Positions 1 through 9,775 of a stretch of 64,000 nucleotides of DNA are shown piece by piece. Source of the stretch: Cladopsammia gracilis. Lineage: Eukaryota; Cnidaria; Anthozoa; Scleractinia; Dendrophylliidae. The notes under the pieces are model-generated. The model was given only the letters and a program-made list of their open reading frames with translations. It searched no databases and was not told where the DNA came from. Within the stretch, counting starts at the first letter, position 1. Each line of letters opens with the position of its first letter. The DNA lies in assembly GCA_022457155.1 (NCBI GenBank), contig JAJGOT010000292.1, positions 567,501-631,500 of the forward strand, read 5' to 3'. Position numbers and translations under genes: made by a program.

Positions 1-295
1 TGGGGAACTTACTACAAAATACAGGACCACTTTTAGGGGACCGCATATACACTGTAGTAAATGATACATTCAGCCTAATTATAGCCGTATATTAACTAAA
101 AAATGTCCATTGATTTTTTCATGCAGCACTTATTTGAAAGTGGTATTACTTCTCTTTTAAAATTATAAAAAAAGATAACAAAAACAACAACACTGCACCA
201 GTTTCAAATCTTAATGTCACTGTCTATTATACACTCCTCATTTTCTTTCCTTTACACCCTTCAAGTAAGTGCCACTTACTTGAAATTACAATTAG

Positions 296-798
296 TTTAC
301 TTACATAAACTAATTGTAAAGGTCAAGAAACCAACTTCATATAGGTCTTTAGCTGTATTTGCTCTACGTTTCGGCCGTCGCGGCCTTCCTCAGGAGCGTA
401 CACTAGTTTGACAATAACGGTAACGGTTAGGTCAATATGAATTCAAATAATGCACTTACAATAAACGGTTAACTATGACGAAATAGCGATAACTTGACAA
501 GTTCAAATAGATTAAAGGCGCGCGCGCGTGTAAATTTAGAGTAGGTCACGGTAATAATAAAAGATCACAACTACAAGGAACTTAACATGATAACAGTAAA
601 TTATTAATCGGGGGCTTCAATTTGTTAATCCAAAAGCTTTCTCTAGCTCTTCTTCTCGGTCAGAAGAATATTCCCACAGTCAGACATTTTAGGGCCTGTG
701 GCCTTAAATATTTTAAATTAACTGTGAAACGTAGAGCAAATACAGCTAAAGACCTTTATGAAGTTGGTTTCTTGACCTTTACTGAATTAGTTTATATC
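296..798. repeat. Inverted pair of PLE terminal remnants
   Basis: Positions 296-372 and 726-798 are near-perfect reverse complements, about 75 bp each, around a 350-bp centre. The left arm runs into a hammerhead-like fold (361-397, minus strand). The right arm keeps only its GAAA-side half (726-737). Penelope-like elements are known to end in such repeats and to carry hammerhead motifs, so this is read as a headless PLE remnant. No reverse transcriptase or endonuclease frame is visible between the arms. Confidence 0.6.
361..397 (-). ncRNA. Hammerhead-ribozyme-like motif, PLE type
   Basis: Read on the minus strand: GCTC (stem I), CTGAGGA core (fits CUGANGA), one extra A, stem II GGCCG/CGGCC with a CGA loop, GAAA, then CGTA and GAGC, which pairs with GCTC. 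The short palindromic ACGU in place of a closed stem III is the layout proposed for dimer-forming hammerheads of Penelope-like elements. The A between core and stem II is unusual, so activity is uncertain. It lies at the inner edge of an inverted terminal remnant. Confidence 0.6.
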
Positions 799-889
799 AA
801 CATTATTCAAGTCTCCACGATTGCTTCCAGTGATCCTTCATTTTAGGACTTTGTGGTTGGCATTGTTTGTAGACTTTTCTACAATTCAA

Positions 890-890
<1 letters not shown>

Positions 891-936
<46 letters not shown>
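891..936. repeat. (TA)n microsatellite
   Basis: Uninterrupted TA dinucleotides just outside the left arm of the PLE at 1001-1901. A longer TA tract lies beyond the other arm, so the element sits between TA repeats. Confidence 0.95.
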
Positions 937-946
<10 letters not shown>

Positions 947-1034
947 TTTGTGTTTCGACTTTTCCGTAATAGAGTGCTCAATACATAAAGTAGAGCGTGA
1001 TAAATATTTAAAACAGGAAAAAGACTACACTTGT

Positions 1035-1077
1035 ATCCCTACAAGCCTGTTTCGTGATTGCTCACTCTTCAGGGGAT
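1035..1077 (-). ncRNA. Hammerhead ribozyme in sense PLE terminus
   Basis: Mirror copy of the motif at 1826-1868, read on the minus strand, which is the coding strand of the element. Stem I ATCCC/GGGAT, core CTGAAGA, stem II GTGA/TCAC with a GCAA tetraloop, GAAA, stem III ACA/TGT with a GGCT loop, then A as the nucleotide before the predicted cleavage. All parts of a type I hammerhead are present in order. Confidence 0.75.
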
Positions 1078-1134
1078 TTTATTAAAGAATAAACATAACC
1101 ATCGCTTATATACAAAATTTGAATGCTCGGATGT

Positions 1135-1764
1135 TTAGTTGTTACATAGCAACGCTTTGTTACGGTGACGGCAAGAAGATACAAGTTCGTTACGTTTATT
1201 AAGTGATGACAGGTCAGGGCGGCAAATGATTAAGAATTTTTCCTTAAGACAGAGATTACATCTTTTGCTTGAGCTGCTATATGAGGAGCTATTAGAAATT
1301 ACACGCCATAAGATAGAATGTTCGATGTTGTTGTCTTTAAGTGACCAGATGTGCTTGCTAAGTTCGGTGGAGTTTCTGTGTTTTGCGTGACGAAATGATG
1401 AAGTGTGGTTTCTATATCTTGTCTTGAAGTCGTTTTCCGTAAGTCCGATGTATGATTGGGAAGTGTTGTTGTCGGTTCGCGTGACATTAGCTTGGTAGAT
1501 GACAGATGATTGAAGGCAGTTTCCGTTTAGGGGGCATAAGCTCTTTTGACGGCAGTTGCATGATTTGGTGTGAGTAGTGTTATTTGCGGTATTATCAGTG
1601 ACTTTGGATGAATTTAGAACACGTTTGTTGTGATTGTCAATAATTTGTTTGGTGTTATTCATGCAGCTGTAACTGATCTTGACGGTGTTTCGATTGAAGA
1701 TTTTTCTGAGGTCGTTGTCTTTAGGAAAGTGTTTGTCTACTAACAAAGCGTTGCTATGTAACAA
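1135..1764 (-). pseudogene. PLE GIY-YIG endonuclease fragment
   Basis: A 209-residue frame matching the C-terminal part of Penelope-like proteins. A cysteine cluster (C69, C71, C77, C83) precedes the nuclease, as in the PLE linker. The GIY-like strand is VIY at 88-90, the YIG triad is at 105-107, candidate catalytic arginines are R116 and R118, and a candidate metal-binding glutamate is E134. More cysteines follow (C169, C172, C181). In the family this domain nicks target DNA to prime reverse transcription. The RT domain is absent and the ATG lies in the inverted terminal copy, so the start is an accident of that copy and the product is probably not functional. The stop lies in the left terminal repeat. 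Confidence 0.85.
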
Positions 1765-1825
1765 CTAAACATCCGAGCATTCAAATTTTGTATATAAGCG
1801 ATGGTTATGTTTATTCTTTAATAAA

Positions 1826-1868
1826 ATCCCCTGAAGAGTGAGCAATCACGAAACAGGCTTGTAGGGAT
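1826..1868 (+). ncRNA. Hammerhead ribozyme in inverted PLE arm
   Basis: ATCCC at 1826-1830 pairs with GGGAT at 1864-1868 (stem I). CTGAAGA at 1831-1837 fits the CUGANGA core. GTGA/TCAC with a GCAA loop forms stem II. GAAA is at 1850-1853. ACA/TGT with a GGCT loop forms stem III. A1863 is the expected nucleotide 5' of the cleavage. This is a complete type I arrangement seen directly in the sequence; activity is inferred from known PLE-encoded hammerheads. Confidence 0.78.
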
Positions 1869-1903
1869 ACAAGTGTAGTCTTTTTCCTGTTTTAAATATT
1901 TTT

Positions 1904-1905
1904 AA

Positions 1906-1938
<33 letters not shown>

Positions 1939-1969
1939 ATAATATACAAAAATAAGGGCATGTTACCTG

Positions 1970-2046
<77 letters not shown>
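1904..2046. repeat. (TA)n microsatellite, interrupted
   Basis: TA tracts broken by a short unique piece near 1942-1972. It abuts the right PLE arm. The isoleucine-tyrosine repeat frames here are by-products of the dinucleotide. Confidence 0.95.
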
Positions 2047-2049
<3 letters not shown>

Positions 2050-3090
2050 AGCCTGCAAATAACAGTCGGTCATCGGACAATTGTCCGGCAAATTTGGGGT
2101 TTTGACAGGTAAAAGCTGAGCCTGGTCGGACACTCTGACAGGCATTTCAGCTTCAATGAAAAATATTCTTTCTTGAAATTCGTGGCCAAATATGGAACAA
2201 GTTCTTTTTATTATACTACCGCAATACAACGCAAAAATGCTTTGTTATCACTTTCCAGACTTTCGTTTTTCTTCCGTTCCGAGAATTTATCACGCGCAAT
2301 GTGTAGTCTCAAATGTCACGTTGAATGTAAACACGCCACATCAAGCGCCAGTATTCCTTTTTGCAAAGGCGTCGTGAAAGATCGTTTAGCCTCATTTAGT
2401 CTGAATTACGTTCCACTGAAAAACTACTAAAATCTGAGGTCTTATGTTATTACTTATTGTCTGTTATCTGCAAGTGTTGTGAGATAAATTACAGTCGTAA
2501 TTTGACCCGATTGAAATGTTATACAAATTAAATTTACGGCCCGAATTCTCACGTTTAACCTGAATGCAATCACTTTCAAAAACTCGAAAAACTGTAAAAC
2601 GTAACCAATGTTTATCTCGTCCGTATGATCACAAATCAGTTTTGTAGCTCCTTATTTTTTTACATCTTTGGTTCTAATATTGTTACGACTCACTGCATTG
2701 ATGATTTTGTGAAAATGTAAAAATTAGTCACGCTTTGTAATCACGGCCACTTCCAATTCCAAAAATAACTTCATCTCAAAAACTACCTTCCATTCGCTTA
2801 AAACTTTTGCTACACAAAGGAGAGTTATTTTATCAAATTTTCAAGTCTCTGAATGTTACTGCGAGTTTTAAACTCCAGCTGATGAAATTTGTGCCAAGCT
2901 GATAAGCTGCCCATGCGGGAGGTTGTTTCATAGCTGTTTCCGTAATTACCGTAGACGTCGTGGGAAACTTGATACGCGGGAAAACACGGAATATGTGTGA
3001 TCAAGTAAGTGAAGGCAAACTGTAATAGTAGCACGACCGTAGACTTCGAGTTTCATAATCTGTGAAAAAGCATTCCTTGGTTAGCAAATT
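2047..3090. other. Non-coding stretch upstream of the OTU frame
   Basis: An open frame of 85 codons at 2173-2430 has no recognisable motif. The rest is AT-rich with no repeat or RNA gene that I can support. The last part may include a promoter for the frame at 3091, but no core element stands out. Confidence 0.4.
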
Positions 3091-4545
3091 ATGGATTTTC
3101 CACAGCTGCAGTGCGACCCACAATCTGATCTGAAATATCTAAACCAACGTTTCGTTTCGTTGCTGTCCAGCAAGTACGAACAAGTGGCGTGTTGGGTGAA
3201 ACAAAAGCAATCAGTCAAAAATCCTGAATTGTTTGACAAGGATGAGCTTGGTCAAACACTTATTCCAGACGACATAATTTTGGGAGAAGAAAGTAGATTC
3301 CTTGCTTGCAAAGTGACTGGAGATGGCGACTGTTTGTTAAACTCCGCATCACGTATCCTGGTTGGCAATGAGTCTCTGAACCATTTTCTGCGTTTGTTGA
3401 CCACTCTTGAACTCTACACCAACAGCAATTTCTATGCTAAGCACCCTGCGTTTCAAGAGTATCTTAATTCTGGTGTACTTAATGGTTATGATAAAGATAC
3501 ACTGTTCACATTGTGCTTGACTGCAGAAGGAATGGCTACATGGGATGGAAAGGATCGCATTTCAGCGATAAATGAAGAAGTAAAGAGATGTTCCAGAGAA
3601 AAAGTGTGGTGTGGCATGTTTCACCTTATGGCACTCGCTAGCGTCTTAGAAAGGCCAGTGTATTCAGTATATCCAAATGCAGCCTCTCGAATAAGAGAGT
3701 TTCTCCATAGAAAGATACTCCCACGCATTTTGAACCAGGGGGCACAAGACACCGTTTTCATCATGTGGTCACGAGATGGCGCTCTAGATTCAACGCCTGG
3801 GAGCTGGTACCAGCCCAACCATTTTATTCCCATTTTCAGAGTGCCTCATGTGACAGATTCAAACTTGAGAATCCCTGGCATTTATCAAGGTGTGATTGGA
3901 AGCAAACCTTCACCTGTAAAGAAAAGGCCAGCCAAGGGGATCATCACCAATTTTTTTTCAAAGGTTGACGGACCGCCCCAGAAAACAATCAAGAGACCAA
4001 ACAATGAGGTGAAATCAGAAGGTGCCAAGACCAAAAAGATGGATGTCGATCAGGGTAACTCTGAAGCCATGCCAGCGGTGAAGCCTGACTCCGCTAAGAT
4101 GGTGTCAAGAAAACTCACCTGTGCCACAGTGGAAAGGTGGAAAACCCAAGACTTGGCACAATATGAAGCAGAATCCTGGCTTATATATGATAGCGAGGAA
4201 ACTAAAAGGGGACACTACTGTACTGCATTGAAATGCAAAGTATGTTGTCAGTTTGAATCCGTGATTAGAAACAGACCCAAGTTCTCAAGAGCCTTTATTG
4301 ATGGCTCAACAAACTTTAGACTTACAAACTTGGTAGACCATGCCAAATCTGATACTCACAAAATAGCACTTTCCCTCTACAATAAGCAACAAGGTCAACT
4401 TCCATCCACTGCAAGCGACAGTAACCAGCAAAATCAACCGAAATTAGAGTTTAGTCTTAATCCCCAGCAGATGGAAGATTTAAAAAGAAAGTTTGACATC
4501 TCTTACTTTGTCGTAAAAAGAAGAACTGCCACTCTCAAAATATGA
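3091..4545 (+). CDS. OTU protease domain plus zinc finger, hAT fusion
   Basis: A 484-residue frame. Residues about 68-250 fit the OTU cysteine-protease fold: GDGDC with D78 and C81 as the acidic/nucleophile motif, and H244 in NHF as the catalytic histidine. OTU proteins remove ubiquitin or related modifiers. A charged lysine-rich linker follows, with ITNFF at 285-289, loosely like a PCNA-binding motif. Residues 375-423 hold C382, C385, H417 and H423, a BED/TTF-type finger typical of hAT transposases. The frame ends at 4545 because of a 1-nt shift in an A-run near 4516-4520; transposase homology continues in the next frame. The start is the first ATG before the OTU domain. It may be a transposon-encoded fusion or a domesticated gene now decayed. 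Confidence 0.75.
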   Translation: MDFPQLQCDPQSDLKYLNQRFVSLLSSKYEQVACWVKQKQSVKNPELFDKDELGQTLIPDDIILGEESRFLACKVTGDGDCLLNSASRILVGNESLNHFLRLLTTLELYTNSNFYAKHPAFQEYLNSGVLNGYDKDTLFTLCLTAEGMATWDGKDRISAINEEVKRCSREKVWCGMFHLMALASVLERPVYSVYPNAASRIREFLHRKILPRILNQGAQDTVFIMWSRDGALDSTPGSWYQPNHFIPIFRVPHVTDSNLRIPGIYQGVIGSKPSPVKKRPAKGIITNFFSKVDGPPQKTIKRPNNEVKSEGAKTKKMDVDQGNSEAMPAVKPDSAKMVSRKLTCATVERWKTQDLAQYEAESWLIYDSEETKRGHYCTALKCKVCCQFESVIRNRPKFSRAFIDGSTNFRLTNLVDHAKSDTHKIALSLYNKQQGQLPSTASDSNQQNQPKLEFSLNPQQMEDLKRKFDISYFVVKRRTATLKI

Positions 4546-5292
4546 AAAACTCATCGCTCTGGAGAAAAGACACGGTGTGTCACACGGCTCAATGTACTGC
4601 AACAGGACCGCAGCAACAGAGTTTATTTCATTTCAGGCAAACGAAGTTCTTACCAAGCTAACACAAGACGTAGCTAAATCAAAGTTTTATAGCATCCTGT
4701 TTGACTCAACCACTGACAACACAGTCATCGAACAGGAGGCAGTACTCGTCCTTTATTTCGATCCTGCCCCAGCCGAGCCACAGTTAAGTGGTGACTTGGA
4801 GCCAATGGTGAAATAAAGATGGGATTTCTCTCGATAGAGAATTTGAGAAGTTCGGATGCCAAGGGAGTACTAGCTGGAATCAAGAGGTCACTTGAAAACT
4901 TGGGACTTCCACATGAAGAGGGAATCCCCCCTGTCCCCATTGGCCTCGGAGGGGATGGGTGTAGTACAAACAGAGGTGCAAGCAATGGTGTACAAGCCCT
5001 TTTTAAAAAAGAATTTCCTTGGTTCCTATTTTCGTGGTGTGTGGCTCATCGCTTGGAGTTAGCCCTAAAAGATGCCCTTAGCAATACTTATTTCAAAGAG
5101 GTTGATGAAATATTGTTGAGATTGTATTACTTGTATGAGAATAGCCCAAAGAAAATGAGAGGCCTTTATGAACTCCACCTGGCATACAAGGGGACTTTTC
5201 AATTTCTAGAGGGCTCAGGAATCAGGTTAAGTACTCGTGGTTTCGTTACACCCAAAGAAGATGCTGAAGGCAAAATCTAAGTCGGTTCTTAA
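4521..5292 (+). pseudogene. hAT transposase catalytic region, frameshifted
   Basis: Continuation of the OTU-zinc finger frame. Frame 2 (to 4816) carries FDSTTD, the first catalytic acid region of the RNase H-like core. Frame 1 (4819-5280) carries GGDGCSTNRG, the second acidic site, and CVAHRLELALKD, the usual hAT C/H block. The frame changes at A-runs near 4516 (one extra A) and near 4811-4813 (one A short), and again near 5242, where a base seems lost after STR. Homology stops near 5292 at the edge of a small inverted-repeat element, so the C-terminal dimerisation part and third catalytic residue are missing. The two homopolymer indels could also be assembly errors. Confidence 0.7.
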
Positions 5293-5297
5293 CCTGC

Positions 5298-5710
5298 GAT
5301 ACACACGACGTAAGCATGAAAGCGAGGCCTAAGGGCCACCATTTCCCGCAAACTTCAAAAAAAGTAAATATGGCGGCGGAAACAAGAGCGATTTGTGATT
5401 TAGAGGTTTAAAATTAACCCCAGAAGATTTTCCTGGAGCAGTTATAGTAAATGAAAGTGACTTTAGAAAGTGGACGATGGAGAAATTAATCTTCGGCAAG
5501 GATACTTCGGAAATACATGAAACGTCAAGTCGGAATTACTCAAGTCGTCAAGTCTATTATCGGAATGATTATTACAAAGCGCAGCAGCAAAGCATTAGCT
5601 AGCATTTGTGATTCCTATTTTTGGTCGTAGTTGTAGGCTGCGCTTCTGCCATTTTATTTGCGATGTGGCCCTTAGGCCTCGCTTTCATGCCTATGCCGTA
5701 AGTGTGTATC
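5298..5710. mobile_element. Small inverted-repeat element truncating the transposase
   Basis: Ends 5298-5340 and 5665-5710 are imperfect inverted repeats of about 43 bp, both containing the block GCATGAAAGCGAGGCC or its complement. No coding frame is visible inside. It begins where the hAT homology stops. Confidence 0.6.
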
Positions 5711-5796
5711 AGGCGCTCTTTTTTTCGGAACGTGAGAGCGTGAGTGCGCGAAAGTCGGCGGAAGGGCGCGGGGAGGGAAAAAAGAGAGCCTGATAC
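5705..5796. repeat. 92-bp inverted-repeat hairpin
   Basis: GTATCAGGCGCTC plus a T-run at 5705-5725 pairs with an A-run plus GAGAGCCTGATAC at 5778-5796. It overlaps the last bases of the preceding element and may be a separate miniature insertion. Confidence 0.5.
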
Positions 5797-5822
5797 AATT
5801 ATTTAACGAACCTTCTGCAAAA

Positions 5823-6865
5823 AAGAGGCTCCAAGCAACCAAGCAACTCATGCGCATGCGTAAGAAAGTTTTATGATGTATTTTAAGCATGATAAGAAGA
5901 TGTCCGACATGGCGAAGAGTACTCTTTTCATTCAGTCATCATTTCTACAAACCACGTTGTTTACTATTCTCTATTTTCGAATTGCCTATAATACACTTTG
6001 TTTGCCCCCCAAATTTTGCATAAACTAAATGCTCTTGGGACGACTGCATATTCCCAAGAGCATTTCAAAACAATAGTTTATGCAAAATTTGGGGGCAAAC
6101 AAAGTGTATTATGGGAAATTCGAAAATAGAGAATTGATTGTTTTGGAAATGAAGGCTGTACCACAATGAAGCCAGTGATTCTTCTAAGCCTTATATATAC
6201 CAAACGTGAACGTTACTAATGTAAGTAGGGTTGTAGGAAACGCTGGTTGTAGGAAGCGTTGTGGGAAACCGTTCTTTTACCGGAAGTGAGAGTAGCCGGA
6301 AGCCACTAAACAGGAAGTGTGGTGGCAAAGCTATGAACCGGAAGTGCACAATTTAAAATATGCGTGCATAAACTTGCATGCAAAATCGTGACACAAAATA
6401 TAAAAATAATAAGAGGCTCCAAGCAGCCTATACTCATGCGCACGCGTAAGAAAGTTTTACGATACATTTTAAACATGATAAGAAGATGTCCGACATGGAG
6501 AAGAGCTACTCCTTTCATTCAGTCATCGTTCCTGCAAACCACGTTGTTTACTATTGAATGTTTTGTAAATGAAAGCAGTGATTCTTCTGAGTGTTATATA
6601 TACTTAACGTGAACATTAGTAATGTAAGTAGGGTTGTAGGAGACGCTGTCGAGACGCTTCAGTAACGCTGTTTTACCGGAAGTGAGAGTAGCGGAAGTCA
6701 CTAAACAGGAAGTGTAAATGGCAAAGCCATGAACCGGAAGTGCACAATTTAAAATATGCGTGCATAAATTTGCATGCAAAATTGTGTCACAAAAAATAAC
6801 AAGAGGCTACCGGTAGCCTATACTCATGCGCTTGCGTAAGAAAGTTTTACGGTTTATTTTAAACG
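5823..6865. repeat. Tandem triplication with ETS-like motifs
   Basis: The block starting AAGAGGCT recurs at 5823, 6411 and 6801. Copies two and three are 390 bp apart; copies one and two are 588 bp apart because copy one holds the 163-bp foldback at 5969-6131. The third copy is cut short near 6865. Copies one and two contain several CCGGAAGT or AGGAAGT boxes (about 6280-6345 and 6675-6745), which resemble ETS-family binding sites. No protein frame is conserved between the copies. Confidence 0.75.
5969..6131. mobile_element. Foldback MITE
   Basis: A near-perfect palindrome of about 163 bp starting CTCTATTTTCG and ending CGAAAATAGAG, with a small loop near 6040-6050. It is absent from the tandem sister copy at about 6550, which gives an empty-site comparison. 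Non-coding. Confidence 0.8.
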
Positions 6866-7604
6866 GGTCACGCACCCCTCCCCGTCAACGTATTTTGCAT
6901 GACACACATTGCACCATCACACAAGACATGTTGATTGAAGCTACCAATTTTTCTGTACTCGCTTTGAATATTTAATTTATTGATTCCTGATCAAACCCAC
7001 ACTAGTCTAATACCTCCAAACCGTGAATTATTTCTATTTCATTGGGTTATTCCAGAAAGAATCCACCACCACCCCCCCCCCCCCCAGCCGACGGACAGCA
7101 AGATTGTTTGACCCTCCCCCTCTGCCCGGACTTCCTGGCCCGCTAGAATCCCCCCTCCCGCCTGTATTTCCAACCCCCAGAGACCCCTCCTCCCGTCTAA
7201 ATTTATCTGAGGTAATGTCGGATTCAGGAGATTCTGCTTTTATAATGTCAAAACTGTGAAACATTTTAATAGAAATAAATATTGCGTGACGCATCATGAC
7301 CCCCCGTTTGATTTCATATATGCAAATTTCGTGTGAAATGTAATTCGATCGCGCGCTGTTAATCCAAAATATTTGTTCTAAAGGTCAAAACGTTTTAATG
7401 AAACTCATATTTCCTTGAATGAAAATGTCTTTCCCTTGAATAAAAGAGTTAAACGCTTATCAGAATTCAGTGATTTTCTGCTTCCGAAAGGCTTGGCGAT
7501 ATATTTATCCTAATTGCAGCGCGCGTAGCGAGCTAGTGTCCGCGAATCAAAAAGTCTTGAAAGCAAACTTTATTGCGTCGACGAAGGAGACGCTTCCTAA
7601 TCTT
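6866..7604. other. No gene seen; C-run
   Basis: A CCACC/C-run at 7063-7086 creates proline- and glycine-rich open frames on both strands that show no domain. Nothing else can be supported. Confidence 0.4.
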
Positions 7605-7784
7605 GTCGGCTAGGCGGAACGAATCGAGAAAAGTGTCGGTACCAAATCTGCGCCATCTTGAAACGTCACAATAGTATCCAGCATACTTAGCGCGTCGTCT
7701 AGGCGGAACGAATCGAGAAAAGTGTCAGTACCAAATCTGCGCCATCTTGAAACGTCACAATAGTATCCAGCATTCCCAGCGCGT
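7605..7784. repeat. 89-bp tandem duplication
   Basis: Two copies beginning CTAGGCGGAACG at 7610 and 7699, nearly identical. Each holds GCCATCTTG, a YY1-like site in reverse, and CGTCA. Possibly a duplicated upstream element, but no adjacent gene start is evident. Confidence 0.8.
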
Positions 7785-9683
7785 GGAAATCAGTCATCAT
7801 GCATCCTTGGGAGCTGTGGTTCCGAAATGTCACATGTGAATAATCTATTTGTCTTGATTTAGTTTCGGATATTTTCCCGATTTTGAAATCGTACGGCTCA
7901 ATATTCCAATGCCTACTAAAAGTACGCAGTGGAAAAATTGGACGAAAGTTCTTCTCCGGACCAAGTAAGTTGTTGGGTCTCTTTGGAATCAAGCAAGAAG
8001 TTATCGGATTTTCCTCGCTACCGTTCTGGTATGTTTTGAATGTTCTATCTTGATTTTGCTGTGGTTCTCTGCCTGATTTGGGACGCTTTCACCTAAATAC
8101 CGACGTCGTTCTTCGCGATGCTCTACGGTGCAATTCGCTGTATGTCTTGTAGCAATAATTCACTGACAGGCCGCGCCTCGAAATTGCGCCTGCATCGGGC
8201 GCATTTACGACTAAAGATTTCGCAGTTTTGTGACTAAAATTTGTCTAGCTAATAAAGGAATTATATTCAACAGTCTTGTGTCTTACTTGCAACTGGTAGT
8301 TGTAATTTTATCCGAAAAATCCTGCGAAATTCACGTTGAATGTTGCGTGTCTTAATCGTCGATTTCATGCTCCATTAACGCGGTGTCCAAGAATCACGCG
8401 AGCGCTTTTTCAGGCTTTCTCAGAAATTTCTCATTTCCGGTTCCGGTACAACCTGGAAGTACATGTACTGAGGAGTATGATTTCAGAATCGGAGAAATAA
8501 CCGAAATGAAATCAAGACAAATATACTATTTATATGTAGGAAAAATCTGAGACCTTTCGGAGTACACAGCACGGCAGGATTTCGCCCGATCCCACGGCGA
8601 TAGCGTGAATTTGTCTACCGTTTGTTTGATTTTGCCTGCCATATCTCGCGACGTCTATAGCCCTTTTAAACAGTGGCTGAATTAATTCATGAAACTGAGG
8701 TACTAGGTCAAGACGAGGTGCCAAGGGATAAGGAGATGCACTATAATCTATGATTACTACTAGTTTTAAATGCGTATCAGTCGAGCGTGGAGCGCGATTC
8801 GCACGCGATGGGAGGCGCTCGAAAAACATATTTTTATACCCCCAACTTCCCCACGGAATACAAATCATGTCGCGTACAAAAGGCTGTTAACTGATGTAAC
8901 GGAAAATTGCACAAAATGTTCATATTTAATCAGACCCTGAATATTTAAGATCCAGAGATCGAGTGTGGGCAGGAAAAGGGTTAATTTTTATAAAATAAAT
9001 CATTTCTTGTCAGAGCGAATTTGAACTAAGTTCGAAAATATTGAAGGTACAAGAACTGACTGAAAGTAAAAAATAAAGCATATCCCAAAGTTTGATCATT
9101 TGATCATTTAACAAACTCACTCAGAGTCTATAAACTGTCGCTCGACAGAGTTGGGTCAAAACAAAAGTATTGTTGCATTCTTTGGCGCCTGGTCCGCTTC
9201 TAAAAAAGATCTATAATTTTGTGGGTTTTGTATATCTTGTCTAAATCGATACTTCATGCCTGAAATTTTGGTTGTCTAACATTATCTATAATTCTGAATG
9301 TAAAAACATCCTTACCTAAATATATTGTTTATGTAGAGTGGAATTTCGGCTGAAATTCCGTTAAAAACGACTACTGACGGGACAGAAGGTGTTCTTGTAT
9401 TGACATATGGGGTTAAATATGCTACCAAATTCTTTTTAAAGGGGACCTCCATAGTTAAAACAAATTAAATTGACCGGCGCTAGATTGTTGGAAATGAAGT
9501 CTAAAGTTCGATTATTTTAATAAGAAATAGAAAGACAATTTTAGTTTTCAAAACATTTGTATATGAACATAGCCTATTTTCACTTTTAAACTTCCACGCG
9601 CCGCCATTTTGAATTTTTATGACACAAATAACGGCTGCGTAGGAGACTGGAGAGGAGCGCGTATAGAGTACCTAAGTGAATAC
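7785..9683. other. No gene recognised
   Basis: Two minus-strand frames of about 100 codons (7699-7992 and 8530-8868) have no motif or coding signature I recognise. GCCGCCATTTTG near 9600 is a YY1-like box. No RNA gene or clear repeat boundary. Confidence 0.35.
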
Positions 9684-9775
9684 GACACAGACAGTCAAAT
9701 AAACCAATCACAATAGACACAGACAGTCAAATAAACCAATCACAACAGACACGGACAGTCAAATAAACCAATAAA
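9684..9775 (+). promoter_or_regulatory. Three 32-bp repeats with CCAAT boxes
   Basis: The unit GACACAGACAGTCAAATAAA plus CCAATCACA recurs at 9684, 9716 and 9748, each with one AAACCAAT box at the same phase. A 32-bp spacing places the boxes on one DNA face every three turns. Regulatory function is inference; no transcript start is visible downstream. Confidence 0.5.

Larger units (their letters stand above)
1001..1901 (-). mobile_element. Truncated Penelope-like element with inverted ends
   Basis: Arms 1001-1161 and 1740-1901 are almost perfect inverted repeats of about 160 bp. Between them the minus strand encodes only a C-terminal GIY-YIG endonuclease; the reverse transcriptase is missing. 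Each arm holds a complete hammerhead-like fold. The left arm is the sense 3' terminus and contains the end of the coding frame. The right arm is an inverted copy of that same 3' end, so the frame opens inside a duplicate of its own tail. TA repeats flank both sides. 5' truncation with an inverted terminal copy is a known PLE insertion pattern. Confidence 0.85.

Noticed and set aside
1892..2229. Isoleucine/tyrosine-rich small proteins
   Set aside because: Translation of TA dinucleotide repeats.
7023..7297. Proline/glycine-rich overlapping frames
   Set aside because: Produced by a C-run; no conserved motif and both strands open.
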